This document shows, in pieces, positions 36,363 to 46,830 of a stretch of 64,000 bases of DNA. Position 1 is the first letter of the stretch; every line of letters begins with the position of its first letter. The DNA lies in NCBI RefSeq assembly GCF_017894365.1, contig NZ_CP059467.1, positions 1,612,001 to 1,676,000 on the forward strand. Reading direction: 5' to 3'. The notes under the pieces are model-generated. The model worked only from the letters and a program-made list of their open reading frames with translations, had not been told where the DNA came from and did not search any database. The translations under genes were made by a program, and so were the position numbers. This DNA comes from Aromatoleum bremense. Its GTDB lineage: Bacteria; Pseudomonadota; Gammaproteobacteria; Burkholderiales; Rhodocyclaceae.

Positions 36363-37523
36363 TTACAGCGCGTGCACCCTGTCGCCGCGCTGGAACCCGA
36401 GCAGGGGAGCGGGGATGCCTTTGCCCAGCGCAAGCACCTTGAAGAGCTCCCCCATCTCCTGCGGCGTCGTCAGCCGCTGGGCGGCGCGCGCCGCGCGGAT
36501 GCAGTCCGCCGACGTCTCCGGCCCGCGCCGCGCGAGGCATTCGAGCAGCCCGCAGTTGAACAGGAACGCGGCCTGGTTGGTGTAGCCGAGCACGTCGAGC
36601 CCGGCGTCGAACGCAGCCTCGGCCACCGACGTGAAATCGACGAACGCGGTAATGTCGTTCAGCCCCGGCCAGAGGAAAGGGTCGGCGTGCGCGTGGTGGC
36701 GGTAATAGCACAGCAGCGTGCCGTTCGAGCGCGACGGCAGGTAATACTCGGCACGCGGATAACCGTAATCGACGAGCAGCAGCGCACCGCGCTCGAGCCG
36801 CTGTGCCCATTCGCCGACCCACGCCCGCGCGGCGAGGTTCAGTTCAGTGACGTATTCGCCGCTTTCCGGCAACGGCAGGTCGAGGGCGCGGGCCGCGTCG
36901 GCCACCGCTCCGCTCGCCGGCGAGTCCGCCCAGCGCAGCGTGCCGGCCGGATCGACGGCGACACCGCGCTCGAACAGCCCTTCGGGCCGCGACACGACAA
37001 GGTGCACCGGCATCACGTCGAGGACTTCGTTCGCGACCAGCGCACCGGAGAAGCGCTCCGGCAGCGCGTCGAGCCAGCGCACGCGACTCGCCAGACGCGG
37101 GGCTTTCTCGGCCAGCAGGTCGAACTGGCGCTCGCGCAGTTCGCCCGACAGTTCCAGGATGCCGTAGGTCTCGGGCAGGCACTCCCGCCGCTCGAGTTCG
37201 AGCAGCAGATCGGCGGCGAGCAGTCCAGTGCCGGCTCCCGCTTCGATCACGTGCGCGGCGGAGGCGCGCATCACCTGCTCGACCTGCGCCGCGAGCGCCT
37301 GGCCGAACAGCGGCGTCAGCTCCGGGGCCGTGATGAAGTCTCCGCCCGGGCCGAATTTCCTCGCCCCGCCGCTGTAATACCCCAGCCCCGGCGAATACAG
37401 CGCCAGTTCCATGTAGCGCGAGAAGGGAATCCAGCCGCCGGCCGCGGCGATGGATGCGGTGATCGAGCGTACCAGGTGGGCGCTTTGTTCGATCGCGTCG
37501 GCGGAAGGTTGAGGCAGGGACAT
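36363..37523 (-). CDS. SAM-dependent methyltransferase, MidA/NDUFAF7 family
   Basis: A 386-residue class I methyltransferase of the DUF185/MidA family; the mitochondrial relative methylates a complex I subunit. The N-terminal motif is PFSRYMELALYSPGLGYYSG, with FGPGGDFITAPELTPLFGQA. The SAM site is VIEAGAGTGLLAADLLLEL, followed by ALVANEVLDVMPVH. The acidic LLLVDYGYPRAEYY is conserved. ATG 37523 is preferred to TTG 37535. It is divergent from the pteridine reductase gene. The bacterial target is unknown. Confidence 0.88.
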   Translation of the reverse strand: MSLPQPSADAIEQSAHLVRSITASIAAAGGWIPFSRYMELALYSPGLGYYSGGARKFGPGGDFITAPELTPLFGQALAAQVEQVMRASAAHVIEAGAGTGLLAADLLLELERRECLPETYGILELSGELRERQFDLLAEKAPRLASRVRWLDALPERFSGALVANEVLDVMPVHLVVSRPEGLFERGVAVDPAGTLRWADSPASGAVADAARALDLPLPESGEYVTELNLAARAWVGEWAQRLERGALLLVDYGYPRAEYYLPSRSNGTLLCYYRHHAHADPFLWPGLNDITAFVDFTSVAEAAFDAGLDVLGYTNQAAFLFNCGLLECLARRGPETSADCIRAARAAQRLTTPQEMGELFKVLALGKGIPAPLLGFQRGDRVHAL

Positions 37524-37609
37524 GGGCGGCGACAATCGGGAAAACGCGTATTCTAGCGTCTGTCTCCAGCGGCCACGCGCGGGTGGCCAGAACCGAGGAA
37601 TCCGGAACG

Positions 37610-38356
37610 ATGAGCACCGCAGCCTCGCCAGTCATCCTGGTTACCGGCGCCGCCCGGCGGGTGGGCGCGGAAATCGCGCGCACGTTGCACGCCACCGGCG
37701 CGCATGTCGTGCTGCACTACCGCAACTCGGCGGCCGAGGCCCGTGCGCTCGCCGACGAGCTCGACCGCGTGCGCCCCGGCTCCGCATCGCTGATCCGCGG
37801 CGACCTCAAGGACGACGGCGTCCCCGCGGCATTGATCGACGCGTTGCTCGCGGCGCGCCACCGGCTCGACGCCGTCGTGAACAACGCGTCGAGCTTCTTC
37901 CCGACGCCGATCGGCAGCATCGACGCCGCGGCGTGGACCGAGCTGATCGGTTCGAACCTGAAAGGCCCGCTGTTCCTCGCGCAGGCCGCGGCGCCGATGC
38001 TGCGGCGCCAGCGCGGCGCAATCGTCAACATCGTCGATATCCATGCCGAGCGTCCCCTGCGCAACTACCCGCTGTATTGCGCCGCGAAGGCCGGGCTGCT
38101 GGGTCTCACCCGGGCACTGGCGCTGGAGCTGGCACCCGACGTGAGAGTGAATGGCGTGTCGCCCGGCGCGATCGAGTGGCCGGAGGACGGCCAGTTTCCA
38201 TCTGAACAACGCGACGCCATCGTTCGCCACACATTGCTCGGGCGGATCGGAACACCTGCCGACATCGCCCGCACGGTCCGCTTTCTGCTGTTGGACGCTC
38301 CTTATGTCACCGGGCAGATCATCGCCGTCGACGGCGGACGCAGCGCGCACCTATGA
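37610..38356 (+). CDS. Pteridine reductase-like short-chain dehydrogenase
   Basis: NADPH-dependent SDR of 248 residues. The cofactor motif [19 protein letters not shown], with the Arg-Arg pair, is typical of PTR1/FolM pteridine reductases, which reduce dihydrofolate or dihydropterins. The core has [15 protein letters not shown]. The catalytic Tyr and Lys are in [14 protein letters not shown], and an Asp (VDIH) takes the place of the usual Ser, also PTR1-like. ATG 37610 has GAGGA upstream. ttcA follows 70 bp later. Confidence 0.87.
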   Translation: MSTAASPVILVTGAARRVGAEIARTLHATGAHVVLHYRNSAAEARALADELDRVRPGSASLIRGDLKDDGVPAALIDALLAARHRLDAVVNNASSFFPTPIGSIDAAAWTELIGSNLKGPLFLAQAAAPMLRRQRGAIVNIVDIHAERPLRNYPLYCAAKAGLLGLTRALALELAPDVRVNGVSPGAIEWPEDGQFPSEQRDAIVRHTLLGRIGTPADIARTVRFLLLDAPYVTGQIIAVDGGRSAHL

Positions 38357-38426
38357 ATGCGGCAGGACCGCTTGCGCAGTGCACAAAGGTATAATTTCTT
38401 CCGTTTCCCGTGCAGGACGCCCAATC

Positions 38427-39362
38427 GTGACTCCCCTTTCCGCTGTCGCCACGGCGACTCCAGCCCCCGCCGAAGCCGACACCCGCTTTTCGAACACTTT
38501 CCTGCGGCTGAAGAAAAAGCTCGAACGCAGCGTCGGCAAGGCGATCGCCGACTTCAACATGATCGGCGACGGCGACACGGTGATGGTCTGCGTGTCCGGC
38601 GGCAAGGATTCGTACACGCTGCTGTCGTGCCTGCTCGCGCTGCGCGAACGTGCCCCGGTCGACTTCCGCATCATCGCGATGAACCTCGACCAGAAGCAGC
38701 CGGGCTTCCCCGCCGACGTGCTGCCGGCCTATTTCGAGTCGATCGGCGTCGAATATCGCATCGTCACCGAGGACACCTACTCGATCGTCAAGGACAAAAT
38801 CCCCGCGGGCAAGACCACCTGCTCGCTGTGCTCGCGGCTGCGGCGCGGCATCATCTACCGCGTCGCACGCGAACTCGGCGCGACGCGCATCGCGCTCGGC
38901 CATCACCGCGACGACATGCTCGAGACGCTGTTCCTCAACCTGTTCTTCGGCGGCAAGATCAAGGCGATGCCGCCGAAGCTCGTCAGCGACAACGGCGAAC
39001 ACGTCGTGATCCGGCCGCTCGCGTACTGCACCGAGGCCGACATCACGCGCTTCGCGCGCACGATGGAGTTCCCGATCATTCCGTGCAATCTTTGCGGCTC
39101 GCAGGAAAACGCGCAGAGGAAGCAGATCAAGACGATGCTGCAGGGCTGGGCGCGCGAGCATCCGGGACGCATCGAATCGATCGCGACCGCGCTCGGCCAG
39201 GTCGTGCCGTCGCATCTCGCCGATGCATCGCTGTTCGATTTCCGCAACCTGACGCGCGACACGGTCGTTGCCGAGGGCGACATCGCGTTCGACCGCGTCG
39301 ACGTGCCGTCCCCGTCCGCCGCGGTCATGCACCTCGCGGATCGCACGACGGACGGGGAGTAG
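38427..39362 (+). CDS. ttcA: tRNA 2-thiocytidine(32) synthetase
   Basis: Iron-sulfur PP-loop enzyme that thiolates C32 of certain tRNAs. 311 residues with the ATP-binding [13 protein letters not shown]. The two CxxC pairs of the cluster site are [12 protein letters not shown] and [14 protein letters not shown]. The region between has [20 protein letters not shown]. The start is a GTG at 38427 with AGGA upstream; the open frame continues upstream, but that part is antisense-like and non-homologous. Confidence 0.94.
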   Translation: MTPLSAVATATPAPAEADTRFSNTFLRLKKKLERSVGKAIADFNMIGDGDTVMVCVSGGKDSYTLLSCLLALRERAPVDFRIIAMNLDQKQPGFPADVLPAYFESIGVEYRIVTEDTYSIVKDKIPAGKTTCSLCSRLRRGIIYRVARELGATRIALGHHRDDMLETLFLNLFFGGKIKAMPPKLVSDNGEHVVIRPLAYCTEADITRFARTMEFPIIPCNLCGSQENAQRKQIKTMLQGWAREHPGRIESIATALGQVVPSHLADASLFDFRNLTRDTVVAEGDIAFDRVDVPSPSAAVMHLADRTTDGE

Positions 39363-39475
39363 GCGCCGATCCGCCGGACCCGCCCCACGGAGAACCTGAC
39401 CATCATCCACGCGACACGCGCCGCCCCGGCCCGCCCGACACCGGGAACCGGCCGCCCACGTCACTGCCCCCGCAC

Positions 39476-40342
39476 ATGATCCAGCCGAAGAACGTCTGCG
39501 TCCTCGTTGCCGAAGTACCCGGGAGACGGCGCCTTGCCGAGGCTCTCGGCGCGCACGAGGTCAACCACGCGGTCGAGCGCTGCATGCACCGCATCGAACG
39601 GGCCGTCGAGGCGAACGCCGGGGCCCGGCTGCGCCGCGAGGCGGCACGCGCGTGCGCGACGTTCGAGTGCTGCGACGCCGCGATCCTCGCCGCCTGCGAA
39701 ATGCTCGAGCGCGTCGAAAGCCTGCCGCCGCTGCGCGGCCTGCGCATGACGATCCGGGTCGGAGTGCACTATGGCGCGGCAGTGTCGGGCCAGCCGGTCA
39801 GCGCAGACGAGGCGCTCGCGATGCGCCTCGCCGATACTGCGAAACCCGGCCACATCCTCGCCAGCAATGCGGTCGTGATGCAGCTGTCGCACGGCGTCCG
39901 CCATCTCGCCTGCAACACGCCGCTGCAGGACCCGGCGCTCGACGGCCTTGGCTGGCCGGTGTTCGCGATTGTGCGGTCTTCCGGCATGATCACCTCGATC
40001 CCCGCCGCGGCACGAATCTCGCAACGGCTGAGGATTCATCACCAGCAGGACGTGCTGTTCGTCGAGGAGAACCGCCCCGTGGTGCTGCTGGGGCGCGAGA
40101 TCGGCAACGACATCGTCATCATCGATCCGCGCACCTCGCGCCAGCACGCGCGCATCGAGCGCCGGCGCGAAGGTTTCGTCCTGATCGACCAGAGCACCAA
40201 CGGCACATACGTCGCCGAAAATGGCGGCGCCGAGCAGTGCATCAAGGCCGGCGAACTGCCGCTGATCGGCCCGGGCCGCATCGGCTGCGGCTTCTCGGCG
40301 AACGACATCGAGCGCGACCTGGCGTTTTTCGAGATCGTCTAG
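39476..40342 (+). CDS. FHA-domain protein with degenerate nucleotide-cyclase-like domain
   Basis: A 288-residue cytoplasmic protein. Residues about 5-160 follow the outline of a class III adenylate/guanylate cyclase (VCVLVAEVPGRRRLAEALGA, MTIRVGVHYGAAV, LADTAKPGHILAS). The two metal-binding Asp are gone: the FADxSG position reads VAEVPG and the IGDE position is lost in RREAARACATF. Residues about 195-285 are an FHA phosphothreonine-binding domain (VVLLGREIGNDIVIID, SRQHARIERR, STNGTYV). It is probably a signalling adaptor, not an enzyme. No kinase lies nearby. Confidence 0.8.
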   Translation: MIQPKNVCVLVAEVPGRRRLAEALGAHEVNHAVERCMHRIERAVEANAGARLRREAARACATFECCDAAILAACEMLERVESLPPLRGLRMTIRVGVHYGAAVSGQPVSADEALAMRLADTAKPGHILASNAVVMQLSHGVRHLACNTPLQDPALDGLGWPVFAIVRSSGMITSIPAAARISQRLRIHHQQDVLFVEENRPVVLLGREIGNDIVIIDPRTSRQHARIERRREGFVLIDQSTNGTYVAENGGAEQCIKAGELPLIGPGRIGCGFSANDIERDLAFFEIV

Positions 40343-40398
40343 GCGGCCGCGCCCGGCAACCGCTCACGACCTTCTTACGTCCGTTCCCGCACCCGCCG

Positions 40399-40818
40399 AT
40401 GAGCTTCCTTTCGCTGCTCGACCCCGGCCCCGAAGCGGGCCTCGCGGCACTGTTCGTATCGAGCTTTCTTTCCGCGACGCTGCTGCCGGGCGGATCGGAA
40501 CTCGTGCTCGCCGGCGTGCTCACGCTGCGGCCCGGGCAGCTCGTCGCCGCGCTGACGCTCGCGACGCTCGGCAACACGCTCGGCGGCATGAGCACCTGGG
40601 CGCTCGCCCGGCTGCTGCCCGGAAAGGCGGACACGGGCCGGCTCGCCTGGGTGCGCCATCACGGCGCGCCGATCCTGCTGCTGTCGTGGGCGCCGGTGAT
40701 CGGCGACGCCCTGTGCGCCGCGGCGGGCTGGCTGCGCCTCGCGTGGCTGCCGTGCCTGCTGTGGATGGCGGCGGGCAAGCTGCTACGCTACGCTCTCGTC
40801 GCCTTCGCCGTCCTGTGA
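40399..40818 (+). CDS. YqaA-like VTT/DedA-type membrane protein
   Basis: A 139-residue inner-membrane protein of the YqaA branch of the SNARE-associated/VTT family. It has ALFVSSFLSATLLPGGSELV, then TLATLGNTLGGMSTWALARL and LLLSWAPVIGDALCAAAGWL. The Pro and Gly in these re-entrant segments are typical. DedA relatives move undecaprenyl phosphate or phospholipids; YqaA itself is uncharacterised. It ends 200 bp before the large oxidoreductase gene. Confidence 0.82.
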   Translation: MSFLSLLDPGPEAGLAALFVSSFLSATLLPGGSELVLAGVLTLRPGQLVAALTLATLGNTLGGMSTWALARLLPGKADTGRLAWVRHHGAPILLLSWAPVIGDALCAAAGWLRLAWLPCLLWMAAGKLLRYALVAFAVL

Positions 40819-41018
40819 ACCCGCCTCGTGCACGACGTCGGCGTCTCCGCGGACTGTCACCCGAAGTCTTCAGGACCCCTCGAGCCCGATTGACGCCACG
40901 GTACAAGCTGCTTGAAAATCAAGCCCCTACGCGGCGCAGGGACTTGACCGGCGTTCGTATTGCACCGCCGTAAGCTACAATTTGCGGCTTCCCCGCCGTC
41001 CTGGTATCGGAACATCTG

Positions 41019-44000
41019 ATGACTCAACGCCTGCGCGAGATTCCCTATAACTACACGTCGTTCTCCGACCGCGAGATCGTCATCCGCCTGCTCGGCGCCG
41101 ACGCCTGGCACGCGCTCGATGCGCTGCGCGAGGAGCGCGTCACCGGGCGCTCGGCGCGGATGCTCTACGAAGTGCTCGGCGACATCTGGGTCGTGCAGCG
41201 CAATCCCTACCTCCAGGACGACCTGCTGGGGAACCCGGAGCGGCGCCGCGCGCTGATCGAGGCGCTGCGCCACCGGCTGCGCGAAGTCGAGAAGCGCCGC
41301 GAGGAAAGCGCGGTGCAGGACCCGGAACGCAGCGACAAGGTCGCGCGCCTCATCGAGTCGGCGCACGACGCGGTCGACCGCTTCGCGCAGTTCTTCAGCG
41401 ACACCGAGGTGCTGCGCAAGAAGACGCTGAAGACGCTGACGCGCCACACCGCGCGCGACAACATCTGCTTCGACGGCCACGCGCGCGTCTCGCACGTCAC
41501 CGACGCCACCGACTGGCGCGTCGAGTACCCGTTCGTCGTCCTCTATCCCGACACCGAAGAAGAGATGGCGCCGCTCGTGAAATGCTGCATCGAGCTCGGC
41601 CTGACGATCATCCCGCGCGGCGGCGGCACCGGCTACACCGGCGGCGCGGTGCCGCTCGATGCGCGCTCGGCGGTCATCAACACCGAAAAGCTGATCGCGC
41701 TCGGCCCGGTCGAGGAACTCGCCCTGCCGGGCGCCGACGGCAGCGAAGGCACGCGCTACGCGACGATCCGCACCGGCGCCGGCGTCGTCACCGAACGCGT
41801 CGCCGAAGCGGCGGCGGCGGCCGGCCGCGTGTTCGCCGTCGACCCGACTTCGGCCAGCGCGTCGTGCATCGGCGGCAACATCGCGATGAACGCCGGCGGC
41901 AAGAAGGCCGTGCTGTGGGGCACTGCGCTCGACAACCTGGCGTGGTGGAAGATGGTCACGCCCGACGGCGACTGGCTCGAAGTCGAGCGGCTCGACCACA
42001 ACTTCGGCAAGATCCACGAGCAGGAGACGGTCCGCTTCCGCCTGCGCCGGTTCGACCCGAGCGGCAGAAAGCGGACCGGCGAGGAGATCCTGACGCTGCC
42101 CGGCGCATCCTGCCGCAAGGTCGGCCTCGGCAAGGACGTCACCGACAAGTTCCTCGGCGGCGTGCCGGGCGTACAGAAGGAAGGCACCGACGGCCTGATC
42201 GTCGCCGCGCGCTGGGTGCTGCACAAGATGCCGCCGGTGACGCGCACGGTGTGCCTGGAGTTCTTCGGCCAGGTGCGCGAAGCGGTGCCGGCGATCGTCG
42301 AGATCACCGACTGGTTCAAGCCCGGCAAGGATGGCGAGCGCCTCGGCGTGCAGCTCGCCGGCCTCGAGCACCTCGACGAGCGCTACGTGAACGCGGTCGG
42401 CTACACGACGAAGGCGAAGCGCCACGGCCGGCCGAAGATGGTGCTGATCGGCGACATCGTCGGCCACGACGACGCGGCGGTGATGACCGCCGCGTCGGAA
42501 GTCGTGCGCATGTGCAACGTGCGCGGCGCCGAAGGCTTCATCGCGGCCAGCCCCGAGCAGAGGAAGCGTTTCTGGCTCGACCGCTCGCGCACCGCGGCGA
42601 TCTCGCGCCACACCAACGCGTTCAAGGTCAACGAGGACGTCGTGATCCCCTTGCCGCGCATGGGCGACTACTGCGACGGCATCGAGCGCATCAACATCGA
42701 GCTGTCCACGCGCAACAAGCTCGAACTGTGCGACGCGCTGACCGGCCTGCTCGCCGGCGAGCTGCCGCTCGACCAGGGCGACGCGAACCTCGCGAGCGAC
42801 GAGCTGATCGGCGACCGCCGCCAGGCCGCGGTCGACTACATCGCGAGCGTGCGGCGCCGCTGGCAGTGGCTGCTCGACAACCTCGACCTGCCGCTGGCGC
42901 AGGCCGAAGCGCAGTTCGACGAATTCGGCATCCACGCCGGCGAGCTGACCAACCGCGCCGCGAACCCGAAGCTCTTCCACCGCCTGCAGGACTATTCGGT
43001 GCGCACGTCGTGGAAGACCGAGCTCAAGCCGCGCCTCGACAAGATCTTCGACGGCGCGGTGTTCCGCCCGGTCGTCGCGCGCATCGAGGAAGTGCACAAG
43101 GAAGTGCTGCGCGGGCGCGTCTTCGTCGCGCTGCACATGCACGCCGGCGACGGCAACGTGCATACCAACATCCCGGTCAACTCCGACCACTACGCGATGC
43201 TGCAGACGGCGAACCGCGCCGTCGACCGCATCATGGCGCTCGCCCGCGCGCTCGACGGCGTGATCTCCGGCGAGCACGGCATCGGCATCACGAAGCTCGA
43301 CTATCTGACCGACGCCGAGATGGCGAACTTCTGGGAGTACAAGCGCCGCGTCGACCCGCAAGGGCACTTCAACCGCGGCAAGCTGATGCGCGGGCTGGGC
43401 ACGATGACCGGCAACCTCGACAACGCCTACACGCCGAGCTTCAACCTGATGGGCCACGAGTCGCTGATCATGGAGCAGACCGAGATCGGCGACATCGCGC
43501 ACGACATCAAGGACTGCCTGCGCTGCGGCAAGTGCAAGCCGGTGTGCTCGACGCACGTGCCGCGCGCGAACCTGCTGTACAGCCCGCGCAACAAGATCCT
43601 CAGCACATCGCTCCTGATCGAAGCGATGCTGTACGAGGAGCAGACGCGGCGCGGCGTGTCGCTCGCGCACTGGGCCGAATTCGAGGACGTCGCCGACCAC
43701 TGCACGGTGTGCCACAAGTGCGAGAAACCCTGTCCGGTCGATATCGACTTCGGCGACGTGTCGATCAAGATGCGCAACCTCTTGAGGAAGCAGGGCAAGA
43801 AGAGCTTCAACCCCGGCAAGGCCGCGGCGATGGCGTTCCTGACCGTGAAGGACCCGGCGACGATCAAGCTGATCCGCACCGGCATGATCGAATGGGGCTA
43901 CAAGGCGCAGCGGCTCGCGCACCAGGTCGGCAAGTCGCTCGGCCTCGTCCAGCAACAGGTGAAACAGCCGCCGGCGACTCTCGGCAAGGCGCCGCTGCGC

Positions 44001-44918
44001 GCGCAGGTGATCCACTTCATCAACAAGCCGATGCCCGGCAACCTGCCCAAGCGCACCAGCCGCGCGCTGCTCGACATCGAGGACGGCAACGTCATCCCGG
44101 TGATCCGCGACCCGCACCTGAAGCGCGACGACTCGGAAGCGGTGTTCTATTTCCCCGGCTGCGGCTCCGAGCGCCTGTTCAGCCAGGTCGGCCTCGCAAC
44201 GCAGGCGATGCTGTACCAAGTCGGCGCGACCACAGTGCTGCCGCCCGGGTATCTGTGCTGCGGCTACCCGCAGACCTCGGCCGGCGAGGACGACAAGGGC
44301 CAGCAGATCACCACCGACAACCGCGTGCTGTTCCACCGCGTCGCCAACACGCTGAACTACCTCGACATCAAGACCGTGATCGTGTCCTGCGGCACGTGCA
44401 TGGACCAGCTGCAGAAATACCAGTTCGAGCAGATCTTCCCCGGCTGCCGGCTGCTCGACATCCACGAATACCTGATGGAGAAAGGCGTCAAGCTCGACGG
44501 CGTCACCGGCACGAAGTACATGTACCACGAGCCGTGCCACACGCCGATGAAAGTGCATTCGGGCATCAAGGTCGCGAACCAGCTGATGGGCACGCGCGTC
44601 GACCTCAACGACCGCTGCTGCGGCGAATCGGGCACGCTCGCGGTCGCGCGGCCGGACATCTCGACGCAGGTGCGCTTCCGCAAGCAGGAAGAGATCGAGA
44701 AAGGCGCCGCGGCGCTGCGCGAGGGCGCAGACCCGGTGAAGATCCTGACATCGTGCCCGTCCTGCCTGCAGGGCCTGACGCGCTACGCCAACGACGCCGG
44801 CGGCGTCGAGGCCGACTACATCGTCGTCGAGATCGCAAAGCACCTGCTCGGCGACAACTGGATGCCGGACTACGTGCAGCGGGCGAACAACGGCGGCATC
44901 GAACGGGTGTTGCTATAA
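41019..44918 (+). CDS. FAD-linked oxidase / Fe-S oxidoreductase fusion with DUF3683
   Basis: A 1299-residue multidomain protein. An N-terminal DUF3683 segment (about 1-160) is followed by an FAD-binding PCMH domain ([20 protein letters not shown], near 195) and an FAD-oxidase C-terminal domain with [16 protein letters not shown] and [14 protein letters not shown]. Two Fe4S4 motifs follow, [16 protein letters not shown] and [14 protein letters not shown]. Last are two CCG cysteine-rich domains (PGYLCCGYP, then DRCCGESG). This resembles a fused D-lactate/glycolate/2-hydroxyacid dehydrogenase with heterodisulfide reductase-like electron transfer. The substrate is unknown. It is the last core gene before the accessory region. 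Confidence 0.9.
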   Translation: MTQRLREIPYNYTSFSDREIVIRLLGADAWHALDALREERVTGRSARMLYEVLGDIWVVQRNPYLQDDLLGNPERRRALIEALRHRLREVEKRREESAVQDPERSDKVARLIESAHDAVDRFAQFFSDTEVLRKKTLKTLTRHTARDNICFDGHARVSHVTDATDWRVEYPFVVLYPDTEEEMAPLVKCCIELGLTIIPRGGGTGYTGGAVPLDARSAVINTEKLIALGPVEELALPGADGSEGTRYATIRTGAGVVTERVAEAAAAAGRVFAVDPTSASASCIGGNIAMNAGGKKAVLWGTALDNLAWWKMVTPDGDWLEVERLDHNFGKIHEQETVRFRLRRFDPSGRKRTGEEILTLPGASCRKVGLGKDVTDKFLGGVPGVQKEGTDGLIVAARWVLHKMPPVTRTVCLEFFGQVREAVPAIVEITDWFKPGKDGERLGVQLAGLEHLDERYVNAVGYTTKAKRHGRPKMVLIGDIVGHDDAAVMTAASEVVRMCNVRGAEGFIAASPEQRKRFWLDRSRTAAISRHTNAFKVNEDVVIPLPRMGDYCDGIERINIELSTRNKLELCDALTGLLAGELPLDQGDANLASDELIGDRRQAAVDYIASVRRRWQWLLDNLDLPLAQAEAQFDEFGIHAGELTNRAANPKLFHRLQDYSVRTSWKTELKPRLDKIFDGAVFRPVVARIEEVHKEVLRGRVFVALHMHAGDGNVHTNIPVNSDHYAMLQTANRAVDRIMALARALDGVISGEHGIGITKLDYLTDAEMANFWEYKRRVDPQGHFNRGKLMRGLGTMTGNLDNAYTPSFNLMGHESLIMEQTEIGDIAHDIKDCLRCGKCKPVCSTHVPRANLLYSPRNKILSTSLLIEAMLYEEQTRRGVSLAHWAEFEDVADHCTVCHKCEKPCPVDIDFGDVSIKMRNLLRKQGKKSFNPGKAAAMAFLTVKDPATIKLIRTGMIEWGYKAQRLAHQVGKSLGLVQQQVKQPPATLGKAPLRAQVIHFINKPMPGNLPKRTSRALLDIEDGNVIPVIRDPHLKRDDSEAVFYFPGCGSERLFSQVGLATQAMLYQVGATTVLPPGYLCCGYPQTSAGEDDKGQQITTDNRVLFHRVANTLNYLDIKTVIVSCGTCMDQLQKYQFEQIFPGCRLLDIHEYLMEKGVKLDGVTGTKYMYHEPCHTPMKVHSGIKVANQLMGTRVDLNDRCCGESGTLAVARPDISTQVRFRKQEEIEKGAAALREGADPVKILTSCPSCLQGLTRYANDAGGVEADYIVVEIAKHLLGDNWMPDYVQRANNGGIERVLL

Positions 44919-44950
44919 GAAGCAAGGAGCGGCGGTTCAGGTCGTGTTGC

Positions 44951-45005
44951 ATGTAACGTTGACAGTGACTATATTGTTTCATGTAACAGATGAAGGGCCC
45001 TTCAT
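44951..45005 (+). promoter_or_regulatory. Promoter and operator candidates of the toxin-antitoxin pair
   Basis: TTGACA at 44959-44964 and TGTAAC at 44982-44987, 17 bp apart, make a plausible promoter. ATGTAAC occurs at 44951-44957 and again at 44981-44987, exactly 30 bp apart. A perfect 16-bp palindrome, ATGAAGGGCCCTTCAT (44990-45005), ends at the base before the antitoxin ATG and contains its ribosome-binding AAGGG. Autoregulation by the antitoxin or by the complex is inferred. Confidence 0.55.
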
Positions 45006-45230
45006 ATGGCAAACACGCCCGTAAATGCGCGGGTTCAAAAGCACCGCGACGCGCTGCGCATGGCCGGGCTTCGCCCGGTGCAAATCTGGGTGCCGGATAC
45101 GCGACGGCCAGACTTTGCAGAGGAATGCCGCCGCCAGAGCCGCCTTGCTGCCGAAGCGGACATGGCCGACACGGACATGCAGCACTTCATGGATGAAGCC
45201 CTGGCCGACGTTGACGGCTGGACGGAGTGA
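45006..45230 (+). CDS. MazE-like antitoxin (DUF3018)
   Basis: A 74-residue protein of the DUF3018 antitoxin family. The N-terminus VQKHRDALRMAGLRPVQIWV is the family signature and probably the DNA-binding part. An acidic C-terminus (MQHFMDEALADVDGWTE) would bind and inhibit the toxin. Its stop overlaps the toxin start (TGATG), the usual translational coupling of such pairs. It is the first gene of the accessory region. Confidence 0.85.
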   Translation: MANTPVNARVQKHRDALRMAGLRPVQIWVPDTRRPDFAEECRRQSRLAAEADMADTDMQHFMDEALADVDGWTE

Positions 45231-45556
45231 TGATGCGGGGCGACTTCGTGACCATCGCCATGCAAGGCGATTTTGGCAAGCCAGGACTCGCCCTGGTGAT
45301 TCAAGCCGACCCGTTTAGCGAGCACGCCACCGTCACGGTGCTGCCGGTAACAAGCGCGCTGGTCGCTGCGCCGCTGTTTCGCATCACTGTCCAACCCAGC
45401 GCAGAGAACGGCCTGCAGAAGCCTTCGCAGGTGATGGCGGACAAGGCCATCACCGTGAAACGCGCCAAGATAGGGCAAGCCTTCGGCCGTATTGATGCGG
45501 ATGCGATGGTGGAGGTCGAGCGTTGCCTGGCCGTGTTCCTGGGGATTGCCAAGTGA
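45230..45556 (+). CDS. MazF/PemK-like toxin endoribonuclease
   Basis: A 108-residue PemK/MazF-family protein expected to cleave mRNA when free of antitoxin. It begins MMRGDFVTIAMQGDFGKPGL with the RGD(F/V) motif. PVTSALVAAPLFRITVQPS matches the T/S-bearing beta strand, and SQVMADKAITVKRAKIGQAF is typical of the family. Start at 45230 or 45233, overlapping the antitoxin stop. No truncation is visible, so the pair looks functional and may stabilise the flanking accessory DNA. Confidence 0.87.
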   Translation: MMRGDFVTIAMQGDFGKPGLALVIQADPFSEHATVTVLPVTSALVAAPLFRITVQPSAENGLQKPSQVMADKAITVKRAKIGQAFGRIDADAMVEVERCLAVFLGIAK

Positions 45557-45666
45557 AGCGAGGGCCTCGTCGTCACTGAGGACCGTAGGGCGGAAAAGCG
45601 CAGGGCCTTCCGCCGCATGGGAAACGGCGGCGCGGTTGGGAAACACCCCGCTCCTAGCAGTAGAGC

Positions 45667-46624
45667 TTACTGCGCGGCCTGACAGGTTGGTCCCAAGCGA
45701 ATCAGCAGGAGGGTTTTCTTATATGTAAGGTACGGCACGAAGCGCGCCTGGGTACAATTCGCTAGCCATGCCAGTTTCTCCAGCAGTGGTTCGCGGACGA
45801 ACAGAAGTGCGTCCTCGCCGGCGTGGGCCTGCACCTCGTCCACATTAAGCGCGGCGATTGACCGGCCGGCGTAATACACCAGACGCATGTCCGGTGTACC
45901 GAGGCTGTAGAGCGGCTGACTGGGGTAATCGACCAGCGTTTTCTTGATCTCGGGCAGTGCCTGCAGGCGGTGGACGAACACTCGGGCCTCGAACAGGGCG
46001 TAGAAGCCAATGAAGGCCAGCAGTAGCAGCGGCGGCAACCAGGTCATCAGGCCGTGCCGCCAGCCCTGCTGCACGTCCCGCACCGCGGTCCAGTGCCAAG
46101 CCAGCATCAGCGCCATGGCCGGGTAGGCAGGCAGCAAGTATTTGGCGTGCTTGTCGGTGAACAGGGAAAAGACCAGCAGCGGAAGCAGCACGCTGCTGGT
46201 CAGCAGCTGAAGCTCGGCACGCGCGCGAATCGCCCGCCATAGCTGCCGCGGCCGCACCAGCAACACCAGCCAGAACGGCGCGAAATCGCCGGCCAGGTAC
46301 ATCAGGTAGGCATACCAGCTCTCGCCGCTTTGCTCTCCGCTGACCTTTGCCATGATGTCCTGCTCGAGAATCGAGGACCATACGTCCCAGCCCAGCTTCA
46401 GACTGACGGCCAGATACCAGGAACCGCCGATCAGCAGTGCGAGCAGCCAGCCGGGTACGTCGCACAGATAGGCTTTAGCGCGGGGCTGGCGGAGGAATGC
46501 GAACACCAACAGGGGAGCGGCGACGAACAGCAGGCTGACCGGGCCCTTGGTCAGTAGGCACAGACCAATCAGGGCGAAGCTGAGCAGCACCCAGCGCCGA
46601 CTGCCGTGGCGAAACAGGTAGTGC
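45667..46624 (-). pseudogene. 5'-truncated ArnT/PMT-family membrane glycosyltransferase
   Basis: About 318 C-terminal codons of a multi-pass glycosyltransferase. It has SFALIGLCLLTKGPVSLLFV, LLALLIGGSWYLAVSLKLGW, then DFAPFWLVLLVRPRQLW and FTDKHAKYLLPAYPAMALML, all typical of ArnT-like lipid-linked sugar transferases. The reading frame continues ten codons into the IS21 end and starts there, so the N-terminal half with the catalytic acidic loop is lost. IS insertion or a linked deletion removed it. The fragment is otherwise open, suggesting a recent event. Confidence 0.8.
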
Positions 46625-46830
46625 TGCGCATTCCGACGATCGTGACCGCTCATACCGACGAACGTGACCGGTGCTCTGTGCGCGCCAGCGTGGTGTTCAG
46701 AGTTTAACCGCGTCGGTCACGATCACGGTCATTTCGGGGCATGGCATAGGCTTATCCACAGGCGGCCGCCAGCGCGCCTCACACGCTGGCGGGCGGCCGG
46801 CTGTGGGTAAGCCGTACAGCACGCGCGGCC

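Noticed and set aside
40857..44843. A 1328-codon minus-strand open frame opposite the FAD/Fe-S oxidoreductase
   Set aside because: It is low-complexity (Arg, Ala, Val, Glu, His rich), has no motif, and mirrors a gene with clear domains. High GC in third positions creates such antisense frames.
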